Assembly: GCA_029263415.1 (NCBI GenBank)
Contig: JAJCXN010000011.1
Location: 1-57,852 of the forward strand
Length of the DNA stretch: 57,852 nt
Direction of reading: 5' to 3'
Source: Acidobacteriota bacterium
GTDB taxonomy: Bacteria > Acidobacteriota > Thermoanaerobaculia > Multivoradales > Multivoraceae
The position numbers were made by a program, and so were the translations under genes. Numbering within the stretch: the stretch's first letter is position 1; each line of letters opens with the position of its first letter. Of the stretch, positions 8,423-16,553 are shown piece after piece. The notes below the pieces were generated by a model that saw nothing but the letters and a program-made list of their open reading frames with translations, was not told the DNA's origin and ran no database searches.

Positions 8423-10269
8423 TGTGCGGATTGTGTGGAATCTGTGGGCCAGCCGCGAACGCGGAGACGCACCGGCGTGCGGTGCACACCATGTCGGCAG
8501 CGCTCGAACATCGCGGCCCAGATGATTCGGGCGACGTGACCCTTCAGGACTTCTGCGGTTCGTTTCGCCGTTTGAGCATTGTTGATCTGAGCCAGAGCGG
8601 TCACCAACCGATGCAGCGCGGACCCTTGACCCTGATGTTCAACGGCGAGATCTATAACCACCTTGAGTTGCGCCGTGAACTGGTCGCTGCGGGAGCCAGC
8701 TTTAGGGGCTCGAGCGACACGGAGGTTCTGTTGGTTGCGTATGAGCGCTGGGGCGGCGCTTGTCTTGATCGCTTGATTGGGATGTTCGCGATTGCCATCT
8801 GGGACCAGCGAGATCGTTCCTTGTTCCTCGCTCGCGACCGGTTTGGCGTCAAGCCGTTGTACCTAGCGACGGTGCGAAGCCCCGAACAGCCGGAGTCGAT
8901 CGCCTTTGCCAGTGAGATCGGCGCATTGCAGGCCGCTGGTTTGGGGCTAGAGCCGGATCAGGAAACTTGGGCGCACTATCTGGCCGATGGCGCCGCTGAA
9001 CGAGGGCGGCGCACCTTCTGGCGGGGTGTCGAGCGACTCGGTGCCGGCGAGATGGCGACCTACAAGGACGGCGCGCTCCAGCGATCGGTTTGGTACGACC
9101 TAGAGCAACGGCTCGGCGCAACCGAGGGGCTCGATACGCGATCCGATCCTGAGGTAGCCGAGGAGCTTGGCGAGTTGTTCGAAGAAACCGTTCGATTGCG
9201 ATTCCGCGCTGATGTTCCGGTCGGCATCAATCTGAGCGGCGGCCTCGATTCGTCGTTACTGCTCGCGCTCGTCGGGCGAACCCAGGGTGCTTCTCTCGAG
9301 CACATCAACGCCTTCACGTTCGTCACCGGCGATGAGCGCTACGACGAGCTGCCGTGGGTTCAAGGCATGCTCGAGCACACGCCTCATCCGCATCACACAG
9401 TGCGGTTGAAGGCTGAGGAGGTGCCGGAACTGGCAGCTTCCGTCGCCGCTGTGCAGCGCGAGCCGGCAGGCGGCCTACCGACCTTGGCCTACGCCAAGCT
9501 CTTCGAGTCTGCGCACGAGCGCGGCGTCAAAGTGTTGCTCGACGGACAGGGTGTCGATGAGACCTGGGCAGGGTATGACTACTACCGGCGCCTGGTGAAC
9601 GAGCAACCTGTTACGCCTTCTGCACCGATGCTGCAAGGGAGCGCTAGTGCGCCGACCCGACCTCAGGCGATGGCTGAAGAGTTGCGCTCGCTGATCACGG
9701 AAGCACCGAGCGGCGCCGCATCGACTGGCGCCGCAGCGAGCGGCCCCGGACCCTGCGACGCCGGACCATCCGACGCCGGACCATGTGACGCTGCGTCAGC
9801 TCCGGGCGGCAGCGCGGTGCTCGTGCGCCAGCTATTCGACATCCAGCACGGCAAGCTGCCGCGCGCATTGCGCTACAACGATCGGGTGTCGATGCGTTCG
9901 TCGGTCGAGTTGCGCGAACCGTTCTTGGATCACCGTTTGGTCGAATTGGGACTGCGCCAACCGCTTGAACGCAAGATCAAAGATGGCGTGGGCAAGGCGC
10001 TGCCTCGAGAGCTGGCCCAGCGCCTAGTGCCTGCTCAAGTCCGCCTCGCGCCTAAGCGTCCGCTGCAGACGCCACAACGAGAATGGCTGCGTGGTCAGTT
10101 GTCCGAATGGGCTCGAGGGCAGATCGAGCCCGCGGTCCAACTCGGTTGGCTTGACCGTGAGGTGGTGGAAGCCGAGTGGCAAAGGTTTAGCCAAGGCGAA
10201 GGGGATAACGCGTTCTTCATTTGGCAGTGGATCGATCTTGGCATGTTGGTGGGTCGAAACGTCGCCTAA
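8422..10269 (+). CDS. asnB: Asparagine synthase (glutamine-hydrolysing) family amidotransferase
   Basis: A 615-residue class II glutamine amidotransferase fused to an ATP-pyrophosphatase-type synthetase domain. Cys2 is the catalytic nucleophile (MCGLCGICG). HRGPDDSG and MFNGEIYNH follow, and LSGGLDSSLL at 271-280 is the PPi loop that binds ATP. The classic reaction turns aspartate to asparagine, but paralogues in glycan clusters amidate sugar carboxylates. Its coupling to neuA (one-base overlap) makes the latter plausible, without proof. Residues about 426-467 are a low-complexity Ala/Gly/Pro insert built on a 15-bp repeat (gacgccggaccat), absent from typical family members as far as I know. 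Its TAA stop overlaps the convergent kinase stop at 10266-10269. Confidence 0.85.
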   Translation: MCGLCGICGPAANAETHRRAVHTMSAALEHRGPDDSGDVTLQDFCGSFRRLSIVDLSQSGHQPMQRGPLTLMFNGEIYNHLELRRELVAAGASFRGSSDTEVLLVAYERWGGACLDRLIGMFAIAIWDQRDRSLFLARDRFGVKPLYLATVRSPEQPESIAFASEIGALQAAGLGLEPDQETWAHYLADGAAERGRRTFWRGVERLGAGEMATYKDGALQRSVWYDLEQRLGATEGLDTRSDPEVAEELGELFEETVRLRFRADVPVGINLSGGLDSSLLLALVGRTQGASLEHINAFTFVTGDERYDELPWVQGMLEHTPHPHHTVRLKAEEVPELAASVAAVQREPAGGLPTLAYAKLFESAHERGVKVLLDGQGVDETWAGYDYYRRLVNEQPVTPSAPMLQGSASAPTRPQAMAEELRSLITEAPSGAASTGAAASGPGPCDAGPSDAGPCDAASAPGGSAVLVRQLFDIQHGKLPRALRYNDRVSMRSSVELREPFLDHRLVELGLRQPLERKIKDGVGKALPRELAQRLVPAQVRLAPKRPLQTPQREWLRGQLSEWARGQIEPAVQLGWLDREVVEAEWQRFSQGEGDNAFFIWQWIDLGMLVGRNVA

Positions 10270-11684
10270 GGTTCTTGGTGGCGCAGGGCCGAGTAGCGCG
10301 GCTGGTCGATGGCCAGTTGCTGCGCTGCGGTCTGACGGAGGTGCGACTGAAGCTGAGCGTCGTTGAGCGCGATCGCGCCGCTCTTCAGGGCCTCGATCAG
10401 GGCGCTGCGTTGACGGTGCAGAGCGCTTAGGGGAGAGCTTTCCTTCTCGGCGTTGAAGCCAAGCGCCTCGAGCCGATCGGACTCAGCGCGAGCGTCGGCG
10501 CCGTCGAGGGCTGCCTCGCGGATCACGATGTCGATCGCATTGGCAGAGACGCGACTCAAGAAGCTCAGGCGCCCTTGAGTGGCGGGCAGCACCTCAGTCT
10601 TCAAGAAGTGACTGACGGCACCCAGCAGTTCGGTGTGGTGGGCGAGATCGGTGGGCTCGGGGTCGCGCTGTTCGAGCTTGTAGGCCCCAGGGAAGAGCAG
10701 GTTGACGCAGTCCATCTGGCACTCGGAGGTGCGCCGTCCGACCGCGACGCGCTCAACGCTAGGGTCCGGGCCGCCGCGGTTGTGTTGGGCCATGCCGAGC
10801 GTGCTCACCGCCCACCAGAACGAACCGAACACTTCCCACCACTTGACGCGTTGTGCATCGACCGGCACGTTGGTGATCGACTCATAGCCCGCGAACAAGT
10901 CCTCGCGCGTGCCGAAGCCACCAACCGGCAGGGCGCCACCGAAGCGCCACGAATTGCAGCACACCCAGCCCAGATCACGCATGGGATCGCCTAGGTGTGC
11001 AAGTTCCCAATCGAGGACCGCAACGATGCCGTGCTCTTTCGAGATCATCAGGTTGCCGTTGCGAAAGTCGTTGTGCACCAGTTTCGGATCCGTGTCGTGG
11101 GGCAAGTGCGCGAGCAACCACAGGGCCGTGTAGTCGATCATCGGTTGCACGGTGTCGAGCTTCTGGTAGCGCGTCCACATGTCGATAACGAACTGCTTTG
11201 GTGTCAGATGGATCAAGCGCTGCTCGAGGTCGCTCTCGAGTACCAGGTTGTGGATGCGAGCCAGCACTTCGCCGCACTGTCGGGCGAGCTTGGGGCGCAC
11301 TTGGGCGAAGTCATCTGAGCGCACGATGCGGGGTCCAAGGGTCTCGCCGTCGAGCCATTCGAGTAGGAAACCGGGCCCCAGTTCATCGCCGGGCTCAAGC
11401 ACCGCGAAGATCTCTGGTTCGGGAATGCCCGCGGTTCGAGCTAGGCGAAACAGTTCTGCTTCCACCTCGAGACCCGGGTGCGGACTTTCCGGGTCGTGCG
11501 CGCGACCGCCGGCGGCTCGCCGCAGCGCGAACGATCGAGGCTCATCGCCCGTGGTCTTCGCCACCACACGATACGTTTCCTGGCTCGCGCCGCCCGAGAG
11601 CCGATCAAAGCTGACCACTTCGCAGCCTGGTCCGAAAACTCGGTTCAGGACACGACCGACCAACGGTTCCAACTGTTCCACCAC
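10266..11684 (-). CDS. APH-like phosphotransferase with DUF6285-like C-terminus
   Basis: A 472-residue protein whose first about 330 residues form an aminoglycoside-phosphotransferase/choline-kinase-type kinase. The catalytic loop is LVHNDFRNGNLM, with the HxDxxxxN pattern, and the metal-binding motif is VLDWELAHLGDP. The C-terminal about 110 residues (from HTELLGAVSHFLKTEV through SRVSANAIDIVIREAAL) resemble the DUF6285 domain often attached to this subfamily. It is six bases downstream of an acyl-CoA dehydrogenase gene. In ACAD10/ACAD11 of animals, kinase and dehydrogenase domains are fused and act on 4-hydroxyacyl-CoA by phosphorylation then elimination. That is the best guess here. Antibiotic resistance is unlikely. 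Confidence 0.85.
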   Translation of the reverse strand: MVEQLEPLVGRVLNRVFGPGCEVVSFDRLSGGASQETYRVVAKTTGDEPRSFALRRAAGGRAHDPESPHPGLEVEAELFRLARTAGIPEPEIFAVLEPGDELGPGFLLEWLDGETLGPRIVRSDDFAQVRPKLARQCGEVLARIHNLVLESDLEQRLIHLTPKQFVIDMWTRYQKLDTVQPMIDYTALWLLAHLPHDTDPKLVHNDFRNGNLMISKEHGIVAVLDWELAHLGDPMRDLGWVCCNSWRFGGALPVGGFGTREDLFAGYESITNVPVDAQRVKWWEVFGSFWWAVSTLGMAQHNRGGPDPSVERVAVGRRTSECQMDCVNLLFPGAYKLEQRDPEPTDLAHHTELLGAVSHFLKTEVLPATQGRLSFLSRVSANAIDIVIREAALDGADARAESDRLEALGFNAEKESSPLSALHRQRSALIEALKSGAIALNDAQLQSHLRQTAAQQLAIDQPRYSALRHQEP

Positions 11685-11690
11685 GGACCG

Positions 11691-12962
11691 CTAGTCCTCA
11701 CTCACGCCCTTAGGCGCTCGCTGCTTCATGAAACCAAACATGTAGCCTGCGACCCGCCGCATCTGGATCTCCTCGGCGCCTTCGGTGATCCGGTATCTGC
11801 GGTGATGGCGATAGATGTGCTCGAAGGGTTTGTGACGCGAGTAGCCGAGGCCGCCGTGTACCTGCATCGCTCGGTCGGCTGCCTCGCAGCACAGCCGGTT
11901 CGACCAGTAGTTGCACATCGAGACCTTGTCGGACACGGTGAAGTTGCCGTAGGTGTCCATCATCCACGCGGTCTTGTGAATCAGCGCACGGAGCATCTCG
12001 CACTGGGTCTGCAATTCAACCAACGGAAACTGGATTGCTTGATTGGTCGCCAGCGGCTTGCCGAACGGCTTGCGCTCTAGGGCATACGCTACGGATTCGT
12101 TGATGCAGAACTGGGCGGCACCTAAGCTTGATGCAGCTTGCCGAATGCGGTTCTCATTGAAGAAGTGCTGCACCACACCCAGGCCGCGACCCTCGCCGCC
12201 AAAGACTGCTGTGTCTGGGACCCGGACGTTGGTGAGCGAGACGTGGCCGTGATCGGTCGGCATGTTGAAGGTCCACAGCATCTCTTCGACCTTGAAACCT
12301 TCAGTGTCGGTTGGCACCAGAAAGCAGGTGATGCCATGACCATCTCCAGCCTTACCTGCGGTGCGCGCGAAGATCAGGTCGTAGGGCGCCTTGTGGATGC
12401 CGGTGTTCCAGGTCTTCTCGCCGTTGATCACCCAGCCATCGCCGTCGCGCACGGCGGTTGTTTCCATGTGGGTGGCGTCGGAGCCGTGGTCGGGCTCGGT
12501 GATGCCGAACGCAAATCCGGTGGTGCCTTCGAGCAGGCCTTGAACAAAGCGCTCCTTTTGTTCATCGGTGCCGTACTGGATCATCAACAAGACGCCGACG
12601 TTGTTAGCGACGATCGAGTGCTCGTTCTGCAGGTCGTTGTGGAGCCCCAGCCCTTTGCTGGCGAAGTGCTCGCGGATGATTGCCATGCCGAGATTGGTGC
12701 CGTTCTTGCCGCCGTACGCTTCGGGTAACGGGTAGCGATAATGACCAGCGGCGTCGGCGCGTTTGCGTGCTTCGCGCAGCAGTTGCTCCCACTCCTCGTT
12801 GGGCAATCCACCGCGCTCCCAGTCGGTCCGGGCGTCCTCACGACGATGATCGAAGAAGCGCATGTTGTCGTCGCTGTTTTCGAGCGGCTTGATCTCGCGT
12901 TCGATGAACTCGTCGAGTTCGGCGAGGTAGTCGCGCAGGTCTTCTGGCAAATCGAAGTTCAT
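11691..12962 (-). CDS. Acyl-CoA dehydrogenase (ACAD10/11-like)
   Basis: A 423-residue flavoprotein of the acyl-CoA dehydrogenase family. I use ATG 12962 (MNFDLPEDLRDYL), with AAGGAA upstream, because the 42 residues that a longer frame would add do not look like protein. Family signatures are FGITEPDHGSDATHMETT, VINGEKTWNTGIHKAP, and the C-terminal MQVHGGLGYSRHKPFEHIYR with RITEGAEEIQMRRVAGYM. The last places FAD and CoA at the tetramer interface. It would oxidise acyl-CoA thioesters in the cytoplasm and pass electrons to an ETF. The downstream kinase gene, six bases away, makes a two-gene operon that matches the fused ACAD10/11 arrangement. Confidence 0.9.
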   Translation of the reverse strand: MNFDLPEDLRDYLAELDEFIEREIKPLENSDDNMRFFDHRREDARTDWERGGLPNEEWEQLLREARKRADAAGHYRYPLPEAYGGKNGTNLGMAIIREHFASKGLGLHNDLQNEHSIVANNVGVLLMIQYGTDEQKERFVQGLLEGTTGFAFGITEPDHGSDATHMETTAVRDGDGWVINGEKTWNTGIHKAPYDLIFARTAGKAGDGHGITCFLVPTDTEGFKVEEMLWTFNMPTDHGHVSLTNVRVPDTAVFGGEGRGLGVVQHFFNENRIRQAASSLGAAQFCINESVAYALERKPFGKPLATNQAIQFPLVELQTQCEMLRALIHKTAWMMDTYGNFTVSDKVSMCNYWSNRLCCEAADRAMQVHGGLGYSRHKPFEHIYRHHRRYRITEGAEEIQMRRVAGYMFGFMKQRAPKGVSED

Positions 12963-13293
12963 GGGCTTTGAGTTCCTTGGGCGCCGAAGTTGCTTCTGGA
13001 AGATGGCCCCTCCAAGGGGCACTCTTGCTAGAGGGAGAACAGGATCATAGCTGTCCGATATCGGCATCGATTCCACCTTCGCGATCAACTCGAGTCTGGC
13101 GTTGGTCGTTGTATGGCAAGGCGAGGAGCTGGAACGTCACGGAAACCGTGGTCCTGAGAAGTCTCGATGGCTCGTCTTTTCGCTCAACTGTGGGAGAATC
13201 CACACTCCACTGCATCTCGGTCTGTTCCACCGTCAGCGCAGGACCCGCGCTGCGCCGGTGAGCTGGTCGATACCTGAATGGGGGCCCGCTTTG
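12963..13293. other. Divergent intergenic region
   Basis: 331 bp between the minus-strand dehydrogenase gene and the plus-strand barrel gene. Open frames through it (e.g. 13102 onward) lack protein-like composition. Both promoters must lie here, but I cannot point to convincing -35/-10 pairs. Confidence 0.5.
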
Positions 13294-14661
13294 ATGAAGC
13301 AAGCATTTTGTTCTTCCAGCACGCCGCGAGCGATCAGGGGGGCCTGCGCTCGATGCAGCGCCGCGCGAGTTGTTGTGCTGGCCTTCGCACTAGCCATCGC
13401 CTCGGTTGCTTCAACCTCGGCACAGGCTGCCGAAGGCTGGTCGTTTGGATGGGAGGTCAAGGGCCACGCGCGCGACAGCGAGGCGTCGTCGTTTCCCAGT
13501 CCCTTCCCGTTCTCCTTCCCGGTGTTCCTTGAGACAGTGGAGCCTGGAGAGCACACAGAGCTTTCGCTCATCAGTCTCAATGCGGGCTATCGCTCCGAGT
13601 GGATTGGGTTTCGCATTAAGGTCGATGCCATTGATCTGCACGACCGCAATCCGACATCTGAAGATCGCGAGATCGACATCGACGAGTTGTGGGTTGAGGT
13701 TGGGCGCGGAACCCCAAGCGGCGAGATGCCTCAGACCGGTTGGGGTGCTTACGCCAAGCTCGGCAAATACGGACGATTCGAACGCCAGAACGATCGCCAT
13801 CTGGAAAGTTACGGACTGGTTTCGACCGCGTTCAATCGTTTCGAGGATGCTGGTTTGGAACTCGGCATCGATCTCGGTCGCAACCTCTACGTTCGCGGCA
13901 GCTTCACTCAGGGCAACCCGGTTTTCATTCGCGACCCCAACGCGCTCGCCGGGGACAATGGTATTGCTGCTGGTGCCGGAGTTACCTCGACTCCTGAGCG
14001 CGGCAGCGGACTGGTGATCCTCTATGACTCCGAAGTCGAATACGACCTGGACTTCAACGAGCCTGAAGTGAGCTTCGGGCTTGGCACCCGCTTTGGCGAC
14101 GCCTCCGGGTTCTGGGTGCTAGACCTGCTGGGTTTCTACAATGAAAGGGATCTGCAAGACAGGGTCGATCTTGAGGGCACGGTCTACGGCGGCGATCTCG
14201 ACACATTGTTGGGGCCGTCGCATGCAATGGCTCCGCTCGGTGTGGTGGGCACGAAGAAGACCGAGGTGGGCGCCAACCTTTGGTTCTACCGTGGTGGCCT
14301 GTCTCTGTTTGGTCAGTACGTGGACCAGGATCTCGCAGGGCTCAAGCGCACCGGCACCGAGTTCGAAGCGTCGTGGCGCTTTGAATTGCCAGGCAATCTC
14401 GCAGCCTTTGGCCACCGGCTGTTCGGCGCGATTGCACCAGCAGTGCGATATTCCAAACTCGACGTCGACAGTCTCGGTGGTAGCTCGGAGTTTCCTGCGG
14501 TGAGCGTTCGCTGGCCCTGGGAGAAGTGGGACTATGGCGTGCGCGTCGATGTCTGGAACGGCATCGATCTTACCCTCGAGCGAGCTGACAACACCTTCAC
14601 GCTTCGCGGTCGGGATTTCACCGCGGAAGAGACGCTGGTCACGTTGCGCTGGCGCCGGTAG
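13294..14661 (+). CDS. Outer-membrane beta-barrel protein (alginate-export/porin-like)
   Basis: A 455-residue exported protein. I use ATG 13294 because the 64 upstream in-frame residues look non-coding and a long signal peptide then follows (VVVLAFALAIASVASTSAQA, about residues 28-50). The mature chain alternates polar and hydrophobic residues in many amphipathic strands, for example SLNAGYRSEWIGFRIKVDAI and GVRVDVWNGIDLTLERADN. It ends LVTLRWRR, as barrel proteins do. Acidic loops such as SEDREIDIDELWVEVGRG face outward. The overall style resembles alginate-export or phosphate-selective porin relatives, but I cannot name a substrate. A short membrane-protein gene starts on its stop codon. 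Confidence 0.75.
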   Translation: MKQAFCSSSTPRAIRGACARCSAARVVVLAFALAIASVASTSAQAAEGWSFGWEVKGHARDSEASSFPSPFPFSFPVFLETVEPGEHTELSLISLNAGYRSEWIGFRIKVDAIDLHDRNPTSEDREIDIDELWVEVGRGTPSGEMPQTGWGAYAKLGKYGRFERQNDRHLESYGLVSTAFNRFEDAGLELGIDLGRNLYVRGSFTQGNPVFIRDPNALAGDNGIAAGAGVTSTPERGSGLVILYDSEVEYDLDFNEPEVSFGLGTRFGDASGFWVLDLLGFYNERDLQDRVDLEGTVYGGDLDTLLGPSHAMAPLGVVGTKKTEVGANLWFYRGGLSLFGQYVDQDLAGLKRTGTEFEASWRFELPGNLAAFGHRLFGAIAPAVRYSKLDVDSLGGSSEFPAVSVRWPWEKWDYGVRVDVWNGIDLTLERADNTFTLRGRDFTAEETLVTLRWRR

Positions 14662-14885
14662 TGCCGCGGTTGCGTTGGGTGTTTCTGCTGGCGGTGATCG
14701 CTCTGTGCGCAACGGCAGGAACGTTGGCTGGCGGCCTGAGGGGAGGCTTGCTGATCGGGGTGGTAGGCGGGGGCTTGGCCTTCTGGTGGATGATCGCGGT
14801 CTATCGACCGCCGCCCAACACCATTCGCGCTGATCGCGGCAACCCGATTTCGCCGCACTCGCGCAAGTTTCGCGGAGACGGCTGA
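14661..14885 (+). CDS. Small two-helix membrane protein
   Basis: A 74-residue protein whose GTG start overlaps the last base of the barrel gene stop (TAGTG), so translational coupling is likely. Two hydrophobic segments (about residues 5-20 and 27-47) are separated by a Gly-rich turn. A basic, Pro-rich tail (YRPPPNTIRADRG) follows. No family is recognised. It could be an assembly partner of the barrel, or merely a small inner-membrane protein. Evidence for coding is its position, overlap and composition. Confidence 0.55.
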   Translation: MPRLRWVFLLAVIALCATAGTLAGGLRGGLLIGVVGGGLAFWWMIAVYRPPPNTIRADRGNPISPHSRKFRGDG

Positions 14886-14921
14886 AGGGATTCGTGAGAA
14901 CTGTCGCTGCTCCCTCGGCCG

Positions 14922-14981
14922 CAACCCCATCCGGCAACCCCATCCGGCAAACCCGGAACGGCTAACCCCGAAACGGCTAAC
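14922..14981. repeat. Short tandem repeats (13 bp x2, 10 bp x2)
   Basis: CAACCCCATCCGG occurs at 14922-14934 and 14935-14947, and AACGGCTAAC at 14957-14966 and 14972-14981. They lie between the small membrane-protein gene and the promoter region of the GntR operon. Confidence 0.8.
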
Positions 14982-15022
14982 GGCGAGAAACTGGGCATGT
15001 GGCTGCAACCAATTGCTCTAGA

Positions 15023-15039
15023 ACCTGTACATAACAGGT
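15023..15039. promoter_or_regulatory. Candidate GntR/YtrA operator
   Basis: ACCTGT (15023-15028) and ACAGGT (15034-15039) form a perfect inverted repeat around ACATA, 70-86 bp before the first gene of an operon that encodes two GntR-type DNA-binding proteins. GntR regulators of the YtrA group usually bind short palindromes in their own promoter, so this is a natural autoregulatory site. A TAGACA (15041-15046) and a weak TTTATG (15063-15068), 16 bases apart, could be the promoter. This is inference only. Confidence 0.4.
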
Positions 15040-15108
15040 ATAGACAGTTGGCCTGCATGCACTTTATGCAGGGGCTGTACCTCTCACACTCTCTAGGACT
15101 CTGCGTCC

Positions 15109-16164
15109 ATGCTGCTCAACCTCACCGACCTGTCCGCCGAACCACTGCACAGCCAGGTCTATCGGCAGATCCGCTCGCGCATCCTTAGCGGGAGCCTGCC
15201 CGAGGCAGCCGAACTGCCGGCCGCGAGTGTGCTGGCACGCGAGCACCGTGTCTCGTCGAGCAGTGTGCAGCGGGCCTACGATGAGCTCAACGGTGAGGGC
15301 CTGGTGCGAGAAGGTGAAAACGAGAGTTGGCGAGTTGCCGAGCTCTCCGACGAGAATCGACAAGAGCTGGCTCGCCAACGGATGTTCGAATCACTGCGTG
15401 AGCAGGAGCTGTCGGTCAAAGAACTCGAGCTCGCCCGCGACATCCAATGTCGATTGCTGCCGCCCGGCCGAGTTGAAGGCGGCGGCTACGCGGTGGGCTC
15501 GCGCAACGACCCGGCCCGCTTCGTTGCTGGGGACTTCTATGACGTCATTCGTCATGCCGACGGCACGCTTGGGTTGGTGGTGGCCGACGTGGCGGGCAAG
15601 GGCCTGGGCCCAAGCTTGATCATGGCCTCGGTCAAGGCAGTGATGCCGTTTGTCTCGGCAGGGCGGTTGGTCAACGAGACTTTGGTTGAACTCAACAAGA
15701 AGCTGCGCAGAGAACTGCGTAAGCGTGAATTCGTGGCTCTGCAGCTTGGCCACTTCGATCCTGCAACGGGTGCACTGTCACTGTGCAACGCCGGCATGCC
15801 AGACGGTTACTTGCTGGGTGCCGCGGGAAAACCGAAAGCGATCAACGTGCCTGGCGAGCGGTTGCCACTGGGATTGCGCGACGATCCTGACTACCAATCG
15901 GCCACCATCCACTTGGAGATAGGCGATCGGTTCTTGATGTGCTCGGACGGTCTGCCTGAAGCCAACCTGCCTGATGGCGAGCCACTGGGTTACGAACGCT
16001 TCGAGCGACTGTTGAAGCGAGCGAGTGGCGCAGAGCCCGATGTCTGGATCGATGACCTGATGGAGCGGTTGCGGCGCAAGCTGCCAGCCAATCATCGTCG
16101 CGACGACGATTGGACTGCGTTGATGATCGAGCGGCGCACGGGCCACGCCGCGGTGGCTCGATGA
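15109..16164 (+). CDS. GntR winged-helix domain fused to SpoIIE-type phosphatase
   Basis: A 351-residue two-part regulator. Residues 1-75 are a GntR/YtrA-like DNA-binding domain (EPLHSQVYRQIRSRILSGSL; SSSSVQRAYDELNGEGLV) that closely parallels the next gene's N-terminus. After a helical linker (about 80-115), residues 115-342 are a PP2C/SpoIIE phosphatase: FVAGDFYDVI at 138-147 and VVADVAGKG at 157-165 supply metal-binding Asp residues. NAGMPDGYLL, MCSDGLPEA (about 280-288) and the terminal DDDWTALMIER follow. SpoIIE phosphatases normally dephosphorylate anti-sigma-factor antagonists, so a DNA-binding version is unusual. Most GntR members carry a ligand-binding domain instead. It overlaps the next gene by ATGA and heads an ABC-transporter operon. 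Confidence 0.88.
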   Translation: MLLNLTDLSAEPLHSQVYRQIRSRILSGSLPEAAELPAASVLAREHRVSSSSVQRAYDELNGEGLVREGENESWRVAELSDENRQELARQRMFESLREQELSVKELELARDIQCRLLPPGRVEGGGYAVGSRNDPARFVAGDFYDVIRHADGTLGLVVADVAGKGLGPSLIMASVKAVMPFVSAGRLVNETLVELNKKLRRELRKREFVALQLGHFDPATGALSLCNAGMPDGYLLGAAGKPKAINVPGERLPLGLRDDPDYQSATIHLEIGDRFLMCSDGLPEANLPDGEPLGYERFERLLKRASGAEPDVWIDDLMERLRRKLPANHRRDDDWTALMIERRTGHAAVAR

Positions 16165-16553
16165 TCCTGCACCTCACCGACGTTTCGTCTGAGCCCCTTC
16201 ACCTGCAGATTCGCCGTCAAGTGCGTGCGTTGATCTTGGCGGGTGAACTCGGTGAAGGCGAAGGCCTGCCGTCGATTCGTGGCCTGGCGAAGCAGGAGCG
16301 CGTCAGCGTGATCACGGTTCAACGGGCCTACGACGACCTAGAGCGTGCATCTTTGATCCAGGCCCGGCGTGGAAAAGGCTTCTTTGTCAACACCATCTCA
16401 GCGGAAGGGAAAATCAGCATGGCGCAGCAACGACTCGAAGATTCACTCAAGCAGGTGCTTGATGCTGCTCGTGCCGAAGGGCTGAGCGCGGATCAGATCG
16501 CTGAAGTGTTCGCCGCTCTGATAGATCCCTCGCAAGACGAGGAGGCACGATGA
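16161..16553 (+). CDS. GntR family regulator, YtrA type
   Basis: A 130-residue one-component regulator. The winged helix occupies residues 1-75 (EPLHLQIRRQVRALILAGEL; SVITVQRAYDDLERASLI; ARRGKGFFV). The remaining about 50 residues form a short helical tail for dimerisation, the hallmark of the YtrA subfamily, which lacks a large effector domain. ATG 16161 overlaps the previous stop (ATGA) and its own stop overlaps the ABC ATPase start, so the three are translated together. YtrA proteins commonly repress their own ABC operon. Resemblance to the DNA-binding part of the previous gene suggests the pair arose by duplication and could share operators or form mixed dimers. Confidence 0.9.
   Translation: MILHLTDVSSEPLHLQIRRQVRALILAGELGEGEGLPSIRGLAKQERVSVITVQRAYDDLERASLIQARRGKGFFVNTISAEGKISMAQQRLEDSLKQVLDAARAEGLSADQIAEVFAALIDPSQDEEAR

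Noticed and set aside
10266-11684. Aminoglycoside resistance gene
   Set aside because: The kinase motifs are generic; the DUF6285-like tail and adjacent acyl-CoA dehydrogenase point to acyl metabolism.
13102-13293. 64-residue N-terminal extension of the barrel protein
   Set aside because: The added residues look non-coding and would bury the signal peptide.
14119-14943. 274-residue minus-strand frame over the barrel gene end
   Set aside because: Low-complexity Arg/Pro composition; the plus-strand barrel is better supported.
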